From Euperipatoides rowelli (lineage: Eukaryota; Onychophora; Udeonychophora; Euonychophora; Peripatopsidae): 10,214 nt of DNA. The position numbers were made by a program, and so were the translations under genes. Positions 1 through 7,233 of the stretch are shown here, piece by piece. The notes beneath the pieces were generated by a model. That model saw only the letters and a list, made by a program, of their open reading frames with translations, was not told the origin of the DNA and did no database searches. The first letter of the stretch is position 1; every line of letters begins with the position of its first letter. The DNA lies in assembly GCA_003024985.2 (NCBI GenBank), contig PXIH01S0095408.1. The stretch is one strand, 5' to 3'.

Positions 1-1358
1 ATGTAAAATACAGAAATTATTTTTTAATTTTCTGTTTGTATTTATAATTAAATTTAAAGTTTAAACCAAATGTAATGAATTTTTGTAATCCAGGGGTAGT
101 GTGTGTTTTATCATAGTAGCAAGCATTAATCGATAGACATTTCTTTTTTATTAATTCATAATACTAAACATAACATTCACCATGAGAGCCTAGAGCTGTA
201 TTTAAATATTTAAAGTTTAATAATTGAGAGAAGAAAAGTAATATTAAGAATATCCCAATTTATTTAGAACTTTACAATGGAAAAATATTGTAGAATTTTT
301 AATATCTATTTCGGTTATATAATTTTTTAATTTCTTTTTTAATGTCTAAAAGTTCTTCAAATAAAAAAATAGAACCTATACTGTAATATTCAGAATGACA
401 AACTAGAATTGTTTTAAGTTTATATTACCGTAGATTGCTGATTAAGTGTGCATGTGCGCGTATCATTTGTTTGGGGGGAACAAGGGGAAAGGGGGTGCCA
501 CCCTTATTCAGTGTTATGCTAGTGAACCTTAGATTTCTCACAATGCACTGGAAATCTGCCCAGGTTCTCTTATTTAGCTATAATGAGAATTTTTTAAACG
601 GCTGTTTTCCAAAATGGCGCTCTTCTTCAGCCTGTTTCACAAAACAAACAAAAATTATCCTGAAAATGACGTTGTGATTAATACACACTAAAAGATGATG
701 TCTTACATATGAAAATCTTCAAGAAAGCTGGCTGAGATGTGTGCCATTTCATTGTGCCTTCAAATAAAAATCTACTTTGTTAACTTGTTAATGGGCAGAT
801 AGTGACTATACTCATCTTGTCTTTCACAAGTGGTTATATGTGAGAAAATTTGATCCTTCACATAGTCGGAGGTTTTTATGAAAAAAATTTGATACAAACA
901 CAAGTAGTTTGAAAAGAAAAATTGGCAGTTTTAATGTTTTTATTTGCAAATAGAAATATATTCTCTAAGAATGTTTGAAATCTTAATAAAAACATTTAAT
1001 TTTAATATTGATTTGGCTATACTAGCTTACAATGTGCTTTTGGAAAACATTAGATTTTCTTTTCTTTATCAACTCAGATGTTTTTAAATTTAATTTTAAG
1101 TTAGTCTATTATCAAAAATCAACTAACTGAGGAAGGCAAAATTATTTGAAAACTAATTGATTTTTTTTTTAAAAAAAATTGTAATATTCAGGTATTATAT
1201 GCCATCACACTTAATGTTTTCTTCTACAATCTGGTTGTGCTGTGAAGGATCGAAAGGTTGCACATTTTACGGTAATCGGGAAAATCACTTTATCATGAAG
1301 ATCTAAACAGAAAATAAATCAATACTAAAAATAGACTAAGAATTTTTATAAGATTATG
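1..1358. other. AT-rich non-coding stretch, no gene recognised
   Basis: This stretch is AT-rich with many stop codons in all frames. The longest open stretch (435-677, 80 codons, plus strand) has no recognisable domain and contains low-complexity G-rich sequence near 473-495, so I do not call it a gene. No tRNA-like or rRNA-like structure and no convincing splice-bounded exon was seen. It is best described as intergenic or intronic animal DNA. Confidence 0.6.
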
Positions 1359-1366
1359 AAAATTAA
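1359..1366. repeat. Left 8-bp target-site duplication (AAAATTAA) of hAT-like element
   Basis: AAAATTAA lies directly before the TAGGATGGGC terminus. The identical 8-mer lies directly after the opposite terminus at 3127-3134. An 8-bp duplication is the hallmark of the hAT superfamily. The motif is AT-rich in an AT-rich region, so chance is possible, but its exact placement at both termini supports it. Confidence 0.7.
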
Positions 1367-1393
1367 TAGGATGGGCAAAAATACTAATTTTGC

Positions 1394-1425
1394 TATCCGG
1401 ATAACCGTCATTAATATCCGGATAT
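1394..1425. repeat. Left subterminal ATCCGGAT palindromes of the hAT-like element
   Basis: Two palindromic copies, TATCCGGATA (1394-1403) and ATATCCGGATAT (1414-1425), lie within 60 bp of the left terminus. A third, TTATCCGGATAA (3101-3112), lies near the right terminus. Subterminal repeats of this kind are transposase-binding sites in characterised hAT elements. That role is inferred here. Confidence 0.6.
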
Positions 1426-1914
1426 CAAGCGGNATACTGTATTATATTAGGCTGTTATATAATATAAGACATACTGTCCATTTGGTATGTTTTTTTAATA
1501 TACCGTAATTATATTAAATATTTTTTTTTTCATAAATTTAAGCAAAGATTTCAAAATCAACGTACAGTAAATAAAAAAAAAGCTAACCTTAAATAAACAA
1601 ACGCCATTTTATTTTTACCAAATGCAAAATTAAATTGTTTCTTAATCTCAACTAAAATCTTCGGAAAAAAAAATAAAAATACTGTAAATCAAATTTAGTA
1701 CTATACGTTGGTACTATATTATATTATAATAGGCATTGAAATAAACGTTAATAATATTAATAATAATAGGCCTAAGTTTCCTAACAAAAAAATGTTTATT
1801 TGGTAACCCGACCGACCCTATAAAAAGTTAACCAACTCAAAAGTTTTTAAAGAATAACACCTTGCACTTTCTTTTTTTAAATAATAATGTTGAAATTAAC
1901 GATATATTATTTAA

Positions 1915-2108
1915 CAATATTATATCATAATTTATTAATAAAATAATTATAAGCAAGCTACGGTACTCAACTAGAATAAGTTTCCACATGTTGACATTGA
2001 TGAAAATATTCANTATTATATCATAATTTATTAATAAAATAATTATAAGCAAGCTACGGTACTCAACTAGAATAAGTTTCCACATGTTGACATTGATGAA
2101 AATATTCA
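1915..2108. repeat. Perfect 96-bp tandem duplication with an N at the junction
   Basis: The block beginning CAATATTATATC at 1915 is repeated without any visible mismatch from 2011. The period is 96 bp, and the two copies cover 1915-2010 and 2011-2106, with two further matching bases. The only ambiguous base nearby (2013) falls at the copy junction. Each copy includes an ACGGTACTCAAC segment. Either this is a very recent duplication inside the hAT-like element, or two overlapping contig ends were joined without merging. The duplication creates an artificial 90-codon minus-strand open frame (1837-2109), which should not be read as a gene. Confidence 0.9.
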
Positions 2109-3100
2109 TACACTGACAATACTTCCAAAATAATATATTTTAAAAATTCACTAGGCTTTATATATTTTATGAGCTTATTTTGCCTTCATAACAACTTGTT
2201 TCTTCGGTTGTTGATTCTAGTTTTTTTTTTTTTAGTTCTTTGTCATATCACTGAATTGAAAGATTAATCAGAAAAGACATCTAGTCTTAATAAATTCTCG
2301 TAATAAATCTCGTAAGTAGCAAACCAATCAAGTTTCAGGAAACATGCACAGTGGTTGGAAAAGCCACTAGCATGGTCAGCAAATAGATACTGTTTGTTGA
2401 ATATTGTTTGTTTACACTCTTGAGTCCTGAGGTGAAAAGAAAATATGATGTTATGCCATCAAATTATGAGTTCAAATCATGCTGTTTTGTTCATTTAAAA
2501 AAAATGACGGCAATTATATGTTAATTAGTTGTAATAAACGCAGCTAACTGTCCTATTAATTTGAATCATCTATATAATAATAAAATTGTTCCAGCTAAAT
2601 TATCATGGACATGCTTTTTTGAGGATTCAATGTTTGACCTCGTATTTAGAGCAGTGATACTGTATAACAAGGTTTTTTTTAACTGTTTACAGTAGTATTT
2701 TAAATCTTTTTCAGTAACAACGTAAATTAAATTGTTGACTAATAATTTATTTGTTCTCATTTTATAGTCACATAAATGAATAAAAAATATTTAGGCTAGT
2801 CTATAATTCTACAGGTAGTAAAGGTATGTACGGTAGTATGATTTACGATATAAATGTACAGTAGGCTAGGCTATGTAGTGTATGATTAAGATATGTTTTA
2901 ATTTTTTATTTTAATTGATAAGATAAATTAATTTTAATATAACTACGATTTAATTAATTACTTTTGTGTAAAAAAAGGGAGAATTGTAGAGTAGGCTGTA
3001 TATTTTTTTTTTTTTTCAAACATTAAAATGTAAATTTAAGTAGGACGGATAACCTTGTAAAATTACTAACCGGTTTTGGCCTGTTCGGTAGATTAACCAG

Positions 3101-3112
3101 TTATCCGGATAA
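3101..3112. repeat. Right subterminal TTATCCGGATAA palindrome of the hAT-like element
   Basis: This perfect 12-bp palindrome lies 14 bp inside the right terminus and matches the boxes near the left end. About 25 bp upstream is an ACCGGTTTTGG segment, another CCGG-containing sequence of the kind seen in hAT-type ends. Confidence 0.6.
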
Positions 3113-3126
3113 ACAACTCAACCCTA

Positions 3127-3134
3127 AAAATTAA
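3127..3134. repeat. Right 8-bp target-site duplication (AAAATTAA)
   Basis: Identical to 1359-1366 and directly adjacent to the CAACCCTA terminus. It defines the outer boundary of the hAT-like element. Confidence 0.7.
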
Positions 3135-3316
3135 CGACCTATTTATTAGCAATATTAGATCAAAATGATTATAATATGGACCTCTTACCTAGAATGAATT
3201 TCTCAGTGTTGCTTTTATGATTACTGTACATATGAAATTTTATATTCTCATTATGAAGATTCATCTCAGTATGCAATAAAATATATTAATTATTTAAAAT
3301 GATTTTTTTTTAGTAG

Positions 3317-3634
3317 CCAGGTATTTCTCATCAGCCTTGGGTTATTTTTTTTTTCAATACGTTACGGTACCCATCATCAGTAGATGGATAAATTAAAAAA
3401 AAAAATCAAATTTTTAGGTTGTATTGAAATGGAAATGTCTTAAAAATGGAGCATGCAAGTAAGGATATTAAGTATTGTAGTGTTGATGTTATGAATGATT
3501 ATTATTATTAAAATTCTTATAGGCCTACTATGAATCATGCTACAATATTAATTATTTAAATAATATCTTGTAGAATTGTGGCATTGTATCCCCTTTGTTC
3601 TATTCAAAATCATCATTGCATTGTATTTCATTGG
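3317..3634 (+). repeat. Left arm of a long inverted repeat
   Basis: This segment is homologous to the reverse complement of 7714-8020. The best block is 3536-3577, which matches 7772-7813 in inverted orientation at 41 of 42 bases. Other shared blocks are GAGCATGCAAGTAAGGATAT (from 3450), TTGTAGTGTTGATGTTATGAAT within 3475-3496, CAGTAGATGGATAAA (near 3378) and ATTGTATTTCATTGG/ATTGTATTTCCTTTGG at the inner end. Homology fades outward at about 3317 and inward at 3634. The arms differ by several indels, so this is an old repeat pair and not a sequencing fold-back. It may be the long terminal inverted repeat of a DNA transposon, or an independent copy of one repeat family on each strand. Confidence 0.85.
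3497..3535. repeat. 39-bp segment present only in the left arm, bounded by TATGAAT repeats
   Basis: Compared with the right arm, the left arm carries 39 extra bases. They include (ATT)n and ATAGGCCTAC. TATGAAT occurs at 3490-3496 and again at 3529-3535. The right arm has a single TATGAAT at this point. Either a small insertion duplicated its 7-bp target here, or the right arm lost the segment by recombination between the short direct repeats. Confidence 0.7.
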
Positions 3635-4269
3635 TGTTCTTATTCCTATGTAATATTTTTGTGTCATCCCAGTTCATTTCAGGTCCAAACTTCTGTCCAT
3701 GTTCAGCTATGGCTGGCTCATTTATCTTTCCCTTAAAGACACAATCTTTGTGCTCTTTAATCTGTCTCTCAAGGGGTAATTTTGTTTGGCCAATATATTA
3801 CAATGACCACACGGGATGGAGTATGCTACCGAAAACATGTTCTCAGTTGGTATGGGGCCCTTTGGATGGGAGACCAATTGTCTGAGTGTTCTGATAGGTT
3901 TAAATTAAGTGTGAATGTTGTGTTTTTTTACTGTATTCTATTAACAGTTTCACTTATTCCTTTGATGTATGGCAGACATATGTCGTAAACCTATCCGTTT
4001 ATGTCTCTCCATATAGCTCATAACCCCGCCTTGAAAATACTCATACTCATTGGAATATTATTCTATCTCAAGACGGGTTAGGATTTACAAATAAGCTAAT
4101 TTAGACCTCCCTTCTTACTGCCTCCCTAGCACCCTCTCTCCAGAATTAGACCAACCTTTAGACATTGTTACCCTCCCACCAGTGAGAGGACTCCTAGGAA
4201 TCCCCTGCCTGAGAATAAGAGTACCAGTAAACAAGATCAGTTTCATTCTTTTGATTAGATGAACTATAT
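3635..4269. other. Unrecognised stretch between the left arm and the gypsy element
   Basis: This is a less AT-rich segment without a recognisable gene. An open plus-strand stretch (3595-3885, 96 codons) starts in the repeat arm and shows only a hydrophobic start. Overlapping plus (3782-3988) and minus (4115-4330) open stretches are also featureless. The segment contains a GGATGGGAGACC box (3864-3875) and a short imperfect inverted repeat, AACCCCGCCTTGA (4022-4034) with TCAAGACGGGTT (4068-4079). If the gypsy copy were complete, gag, protease and the 5' LTR would be expected here. None is visible, so this is either other repeat DNA or sequence decayed beyond recognition. Confidence 0.5.
3864..3875 (+). 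other. GGATGGGAGACC box resembling the 5S rRNA internal promoter C box
   Basis: The 12-mer is identical to the well-known box C segment of animal 5S rRNA and is preceded by CAGTTGGTA, loosely like the GGTTAGTA of 5S. The rest of the 5S gene is not recognisable, so this is not an rRNA gene. It could be a relic of a 5S-derived SINE or simple chance. Confidence 0.25.
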
Positions 4270-4740
4270 ACAGGTTATTGTAATAGGCCAAAAAAGGATG
4301 GCAGTTTGAGAATATGCGTGGATATGACACAGTCGAATAAGGCTATAATTAGAGACACCTTACGCCAACAGTAGATGATATAATAGATGGCTTGAGAGGT
4401 GCATCAGTGTTCTCGAATTGGATTTAGCTAAAGGTTATCATCAATTTGAACTNTCTGAAGATTCAAGAGACATAACCACTTTTACAACTCACATAGGCTG
4501 TTTTCGGTACAAGAGACTCAATTTTGGGATAACTTCTGCGGCTGAGATCTTCCAACACGAAGTTGCCAAGCTAATTAAAAATATTCCAGGCTGTGCAAAC
4601 ATAAGCGATGACATCCTAGTATATGGAAAAAAAACAGAATAGAGCATGACAAATCTCTGAAGCTAGTTCTAAATAAGCTTTAAGACATAGGCATTACCCT
4701 GAATCAGGTCAAATGTAAATTCAGGCAAGAAAAAGTAAAA
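4270..4740 (+). pseudogene. pol: Reverse transcriptase fragment of gypsy pol
   Basis: The readable part begins with PKKDGSLRICVDM (from 4288), the conserved palm segment, so roughly the first third of the RT is missing. The catalytic aspartate of LDLAKGYHQ lies at 4421-4423. The SDDILVYG box carries the catalytic DD pair at 4607-4612, and S instead of Y before DD is usual in many gypsy lineages. FGITSAAEIFQ lies in between, where many relatives have FGIxSAPE. The frame changes near 4360, near 4416 and near 4640. A TAA at 4681-4683 interrupts the region just after the palm. One codon (N at 4453) is ambiguous. The enzyme would have copied element RNA into DNA in a cytoplasmic particle. This copy cannot make an active protein. 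Confidence 0.92.
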
Positions 4741-5320
4741 TTCATTGGTCTAGTGTTCACAAAAGAAGGCATCAAGATAGACCAAGACAAACAGAAAGCT
4801 ATTGCAATTCTGCCAAATTTCTGCACAAGATTTATTCCAAACTTAGCTTCTATGTCCAAACCATTAAAGGTTCTCACCAAGAAAAATAGCAAATGGCAAT
4901 GGTCAAATATTCACCAGAAAGCAGTAGATGACATAAAAAAAATGTTGTGAGAGACAAAAAATTTAGCATATTTTAACAAAGACCGTAAAACTGAAGTGTG
5001 GACTTACGCAGGACCAGAAGGGGTAGGAGCTACTGTATGTTAGTTCAGTATAATACCGAAGAAAATCCAGTTGTAATAGCTTATGCAAGTCATTCCCTTA
5101 ACAATACAGAGAAAAAGTATTCTCAAATTGAAAAGGAGGCGCTGGCAGAAGTATGGGCAGTACTGCATTTCAAAATGTACCTATTTGGGCATGAGTTCAA
5201 AGTTGTCACAGATCATAAGCCTTTGATTGCTATTTTAATAAGCCAGCTATTTTTAATAAGCCAAGTATAACTTTAACTCCTAGACTAGAACGCTGGAGAT
5301 TTAAGCTACAAGCTTACTGC
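4741..5320 (+). pseudogene. pol: RT thumb/connection and RNase H fragment of gypsy pol
   Basis: The segment continues with KFIGLVFTKEGI and then CTRFIPNLASMSKPL. The block usually lying between these two, containing the ELRSFLG-type motif, is missing, which indicates an in-frame deletion of roughly 15 codons near 4805. A TGA lies at 4948-4950. In the RNase H domain the first catalytic position, Asp of the usual VDAS motif, reads TAC (Tyr) at 5005-5007. The stretch YSQIEKEALAEVWAV with its glutamate and VVTDHKPL with its aspartate are intact. The frame changes near 5043, again at a 17-bp tandem duplication (5229-5263), and near 5330. The segment joining RNase H to the YLSRKP motif is shortened. 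RNase H would have removed RNA from RNA:DNA hybrids during reverse transcription. Confidence 0.9.
5229..5263. repeat. 17/18-bp tandem duplication disrupting the RNase H region
   Basis: The unit GCTATTTTAATAAGCCA (5229-5245) is followed directly by GCTATTTTTAATAAGCCA (5246-5263). The extra 17 bases account for the frame change immediately downstream of the TDHKPL motif, so this is a clear inactivating mutation of replication-slippage type. Confidence 0.85.
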
Positions 5321-5321
5321 T

Positions 5322-6799
5322 TTGAAGTTCAAAATGAACTATTTATCCAGAAAACCAATTGCAAGAAGTTGTCAAGAAGGCAAAGTATCATTATCAGAAG
5401 ATTACATAAATTTTGTGATAGAAAACAGCAAACCAAGGTGCGNAGACATAAATGATATACTAAAACATACAAAAGAAGATGAAACTCTCCAAAAGGTAAT
5501 AGATTGTATTTATTCTGGTGCATGGGAGAGATTAAAAGAATTAGAACCTTACAAAAAAATAAAGTTTGAACTATCTACAAATAGAGAAAAATCAGTGGTA
5601 TTGAGAGGAGCCAGGATAGTAATCCCTAAGATATTACAAAACAAACTAGTACAGCAGGCTCATGTGTCACATCAGTGAATAGTTCGCATGAAATCTAAGT
5701 TAAGAGACAAAATTTGGTTTCCAGGGATGGACGCATTAGCTGAATTCACTGTAAGAAAGTGTGTTGACTGTCAAGCTGTAGTGGAACAAAAGTATCTTCC
5801 AGCAATTCAGACATCCAATGCAGCTACAAAACCATGGTCTGTCATTAATATTGATCACAAGGGTCCACTAGCCACAGGAGAGTACTTACTTGTCCTAGTT
5901 GATCAATTCACCAAGTTTCCTATTGTCNAGATAGTTCCGTCGACAGCTGCCAAAGTTAACCTGCAGAAATTAGATGTAGTATTTTCAATGTTTGGAGTCC
6001 CAGAGATAATGATTACTGACAATGGATCCCCGTTCCAAAGCAGAGAGTTTANAGATTTTGCCAACAAAGCTGGTATTCAACATNGAAAAATAACTCCNTN
6101 TTGGNCAAGAGNTAATGGCCAAGTGGAAAGGTTTAATGGGACTTTATCAAAAATCATAAAGATATCCAACCACGAAGAGACAATTGGAAAGAGTTAATGA
6201 ATAAGATGCTAATGGATTATAGAAATACCAGACATTCTGTTACTTAAGTCTCACCAGCTAGTTTGATATTCTATTACAAAAGTAATTTCAGCATTCCAAG
6301 TGCAAGCCAACTTTCAGCATCAGAAGATTGGGAAGCAGTGCATAGCAGGATTAAGCTAGCAAATCAAATTACAGAGTCTAAATGTAACGAGAATAACAAA
6401 ATTATAGTAAATTTTCCCACAGTAGGAGAAAAGGTCTTAGTAAAAAGGGATAAAATAAGCAAACAGACATCATGCTATGAAACAAACCCTTTAACAGTAA
6501 TTGAAATAAAAGGATCGAGGATAACTACTTCAAACAAGGACAAAACGATTACCAGAAATGTGTCACATTTCAAAATATTGCCTTCAGAAGAATTAGACAT
6601 TCCTGCTGAAATGAAAACCAAGAATAAAATTCAGAACCAAATCATCCACAATGTTCCTGATTAAGTGCCTGAAGAAAATGCTGAAAAAGAGGGAAAATGT
6701 TACAAGACTGAAAAGGCTGATAGAAGAGATATATATAAAAAAACTGACTGTAAAATGCTAAACATTTTTTTTTTAAAAAAAGGAAAGGACTGTAATTGA
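5322..6799 (+). pseudogene. pol: Integrase region of gypsy pol
   Basis: YLSRKP marks the end of RNase H, followed by a linker. The H2C2 zinc finger has HVSH (His codons 5661-5663 and 5670-5672) and CVDC (Cys codons 5760-5762 and 5769-5771). It is split by a TGA at 5676-5678, in the same frame, at the position where HQG is usual (a GGA to TGA change). WFPGMD follows. The DDE core shows Asp in NIDHKGPL (5853-5855), Asp in ITDNGSPF (6018-6020) and Glu in NGQVERFNG (6126-6128). The last two are separated by exactly 35 residues, the canonical D35E spacing. The frame shifts near 6180 (one base lost), and there are TAA stops at 6245-6247 and 6662-6664. The C-terminal domain includes VGEKVLVKRDK and ITRNVSHFK, the SH3-like/GPY-type region. 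In frame, the sequence remains open after the last stop to 6799. Integrase would have inserted the cDNA into host DNA. The catalytic triad is retained, but the gene is broken. Confidence 0.93.
6765..6789 (+). other. Upstream T10-A7-GGAAAGGA block resembling a second polypurine tract
   Basis: This block closely parallels the T-A-GGAAGTGA block before the LTR (7010-7038). It may be a duplicated or decoy polypurine tract in the untranslated region after integrase. The sequence after it (CTGTAATTG) is only weakly like the LTR start. The intervening untranslated region (6800-7022) is AT-rich and otherwise featureless. Confidence 0.4.
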
Positions 6800-7022
6800 A
6801 TCATGTTAAAGTATAAAAAAAAGAAAAAAGAAAAAAAAAAGGTATAAACTATCATACAATAATTTTAAGAAATGAGAAAAGACCATTTTGTTCTTATTTT
6901 GCATCTATAAATGTTCTTGAGTGAATATATTTAATTTGTTATTTTAATGTTGAGGACACATCAGAATTACTTGTGTAATGTTAGTGTTACATTATTGTTG
7001 TTTAAGTTGTTTTTTTTTTTTT

Positions 7023-7038
7023 AAAAAAAAGGAAGTGA
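7023..7038 (+). promoter_or_regulatory. Polypurine tract for plus-strand DNA priming
   Basis: AAAAAAAAGGAAGTGA is almost entirely purine and lies immediately before TGTTATG, the inferred LTR start. This is where the RNase H-resistant plus-strand primer sits in LTR retrotransposons. A preceding T-run gives it a sharp boundary. Confidence 0.7.
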
Positions 7039-7164
7039 TGTTATGTATTAAACTACATTAAATAAACATGTAATGTTTATGCATCGTGAGAGTGAGATGT
7101 AAGCGAGAGTTAAGCAGACGATGGGTAGGATAGTGTAATGGATTAAACTAATGTAAGCATTGTA

Positions 7165-7170
7165 AATAAA
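7165..7170 (+). promoter_or_regulatory. AATAAA polyadenylation signal in the LTR
   Basis: The hexamer lies about 60-70 bp before the proposed LTR end, a suitable place for ending the R region of the element transcript. AATAAA is common in AT-rich DNA, so support comes from position only. Confidence 0.45.
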
Positions 7171-7181
7171 TTATGTTCATA

Positions 7182-7227
7182 TCCAAATCTGTCATCACAG
7201 TCCTTCAGATGTGATGACAGATTTGGA
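7182..7227. repeat. Perfect 18-bp stem, 10-nt loop hairpin near the LTR end
   Basis: The arm TCCAAATCTGTCATCACA (7182-7199) is exactly reverse-complementary to 7210-7227. The loop is GTCCTTCAGA. There are no mismatches, in contrast with the heavy decay of pol. It could be an LTR RNA structure in the R/U5 region or a recent inverted duplication. Confidence 0.9.
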
Positions 7228-7233
7228 CACAAC

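Larger units (their letters stand above)
1367..3126. mobile_element. Non-autonomous hAT-like DNA transposon, about 1.76 kb
   Basis: The left end reads TAGGATGGGC and the right end, read inward on the minus strand, reads TAGGGTTGAG. These short, imperfect terminal inverted repeats are flanked by identical 8-bp duplications. Just inside each end sits a palindromic TATCCGGATA box: 1394-1403 and 1414-1425 on the left, 3101-3112 on the right. A 12-base match TATCCGGATAAC is shared in inverted orientation between the ends. No transposase is visible. Minus-strand open stretches of 90 codons (1837-2109, within the internal duplication) and 64 codons (2566-2760) have no recognised domain. I infer a deletion derivative or MITE-like passenger mobilised in trans by a hAT transposase encoded elsewhere. 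The terminal repeats match at only about 6 of the first 10 bases, so the call rests mainly on the duplication and the shared subterminal box. Confidence 0.65.

Noticed and set aside
473-495. Possible G-quadruplex (GGGGGG, GGGG, GGGGG)
   Set aside because: Only three separated G-runs are present, so a standard four-tract quadruplex is not supported.
435-677. 80-codon plus-strand open stretch
   Set aside because: It has no domain, is cysteine-rich by chance and runs over low-complexity G-rich sequence. Nothing supports a real gene.
1837-2109. 90-codon minus-strand open stretch with an internal protein repeat
   Set aside because: The repeat is a direct product of the 96-bp tandem duplication, and the composition is AT-driven.
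2566-2760. 64-codon minus-strand open stretch inside the hAT-like element, considered as a transposase remnant
   Set aside because: No hAT dimerisation, BED-finger or catalytic motif is visible, and it is too short to judge.
3595-3885. 96-codon plus-strand open stretch with a hydrophobic start, considered as a secreted peptide
   Set aside because: Its start lies inside the repeat arm, no family is recognised, and composition alone explains the hydrophobicity.
4115-4330. Minus-strand open stretch overlapping the RT start
   Set aside because: It lies partly antisense to recognisable RT sequence and has no domain.
4704-4892. Minus-strand open stretch within the pol region
   Set aside because: It is a shadow of the plus-strand RT and RNase H coding sequence.
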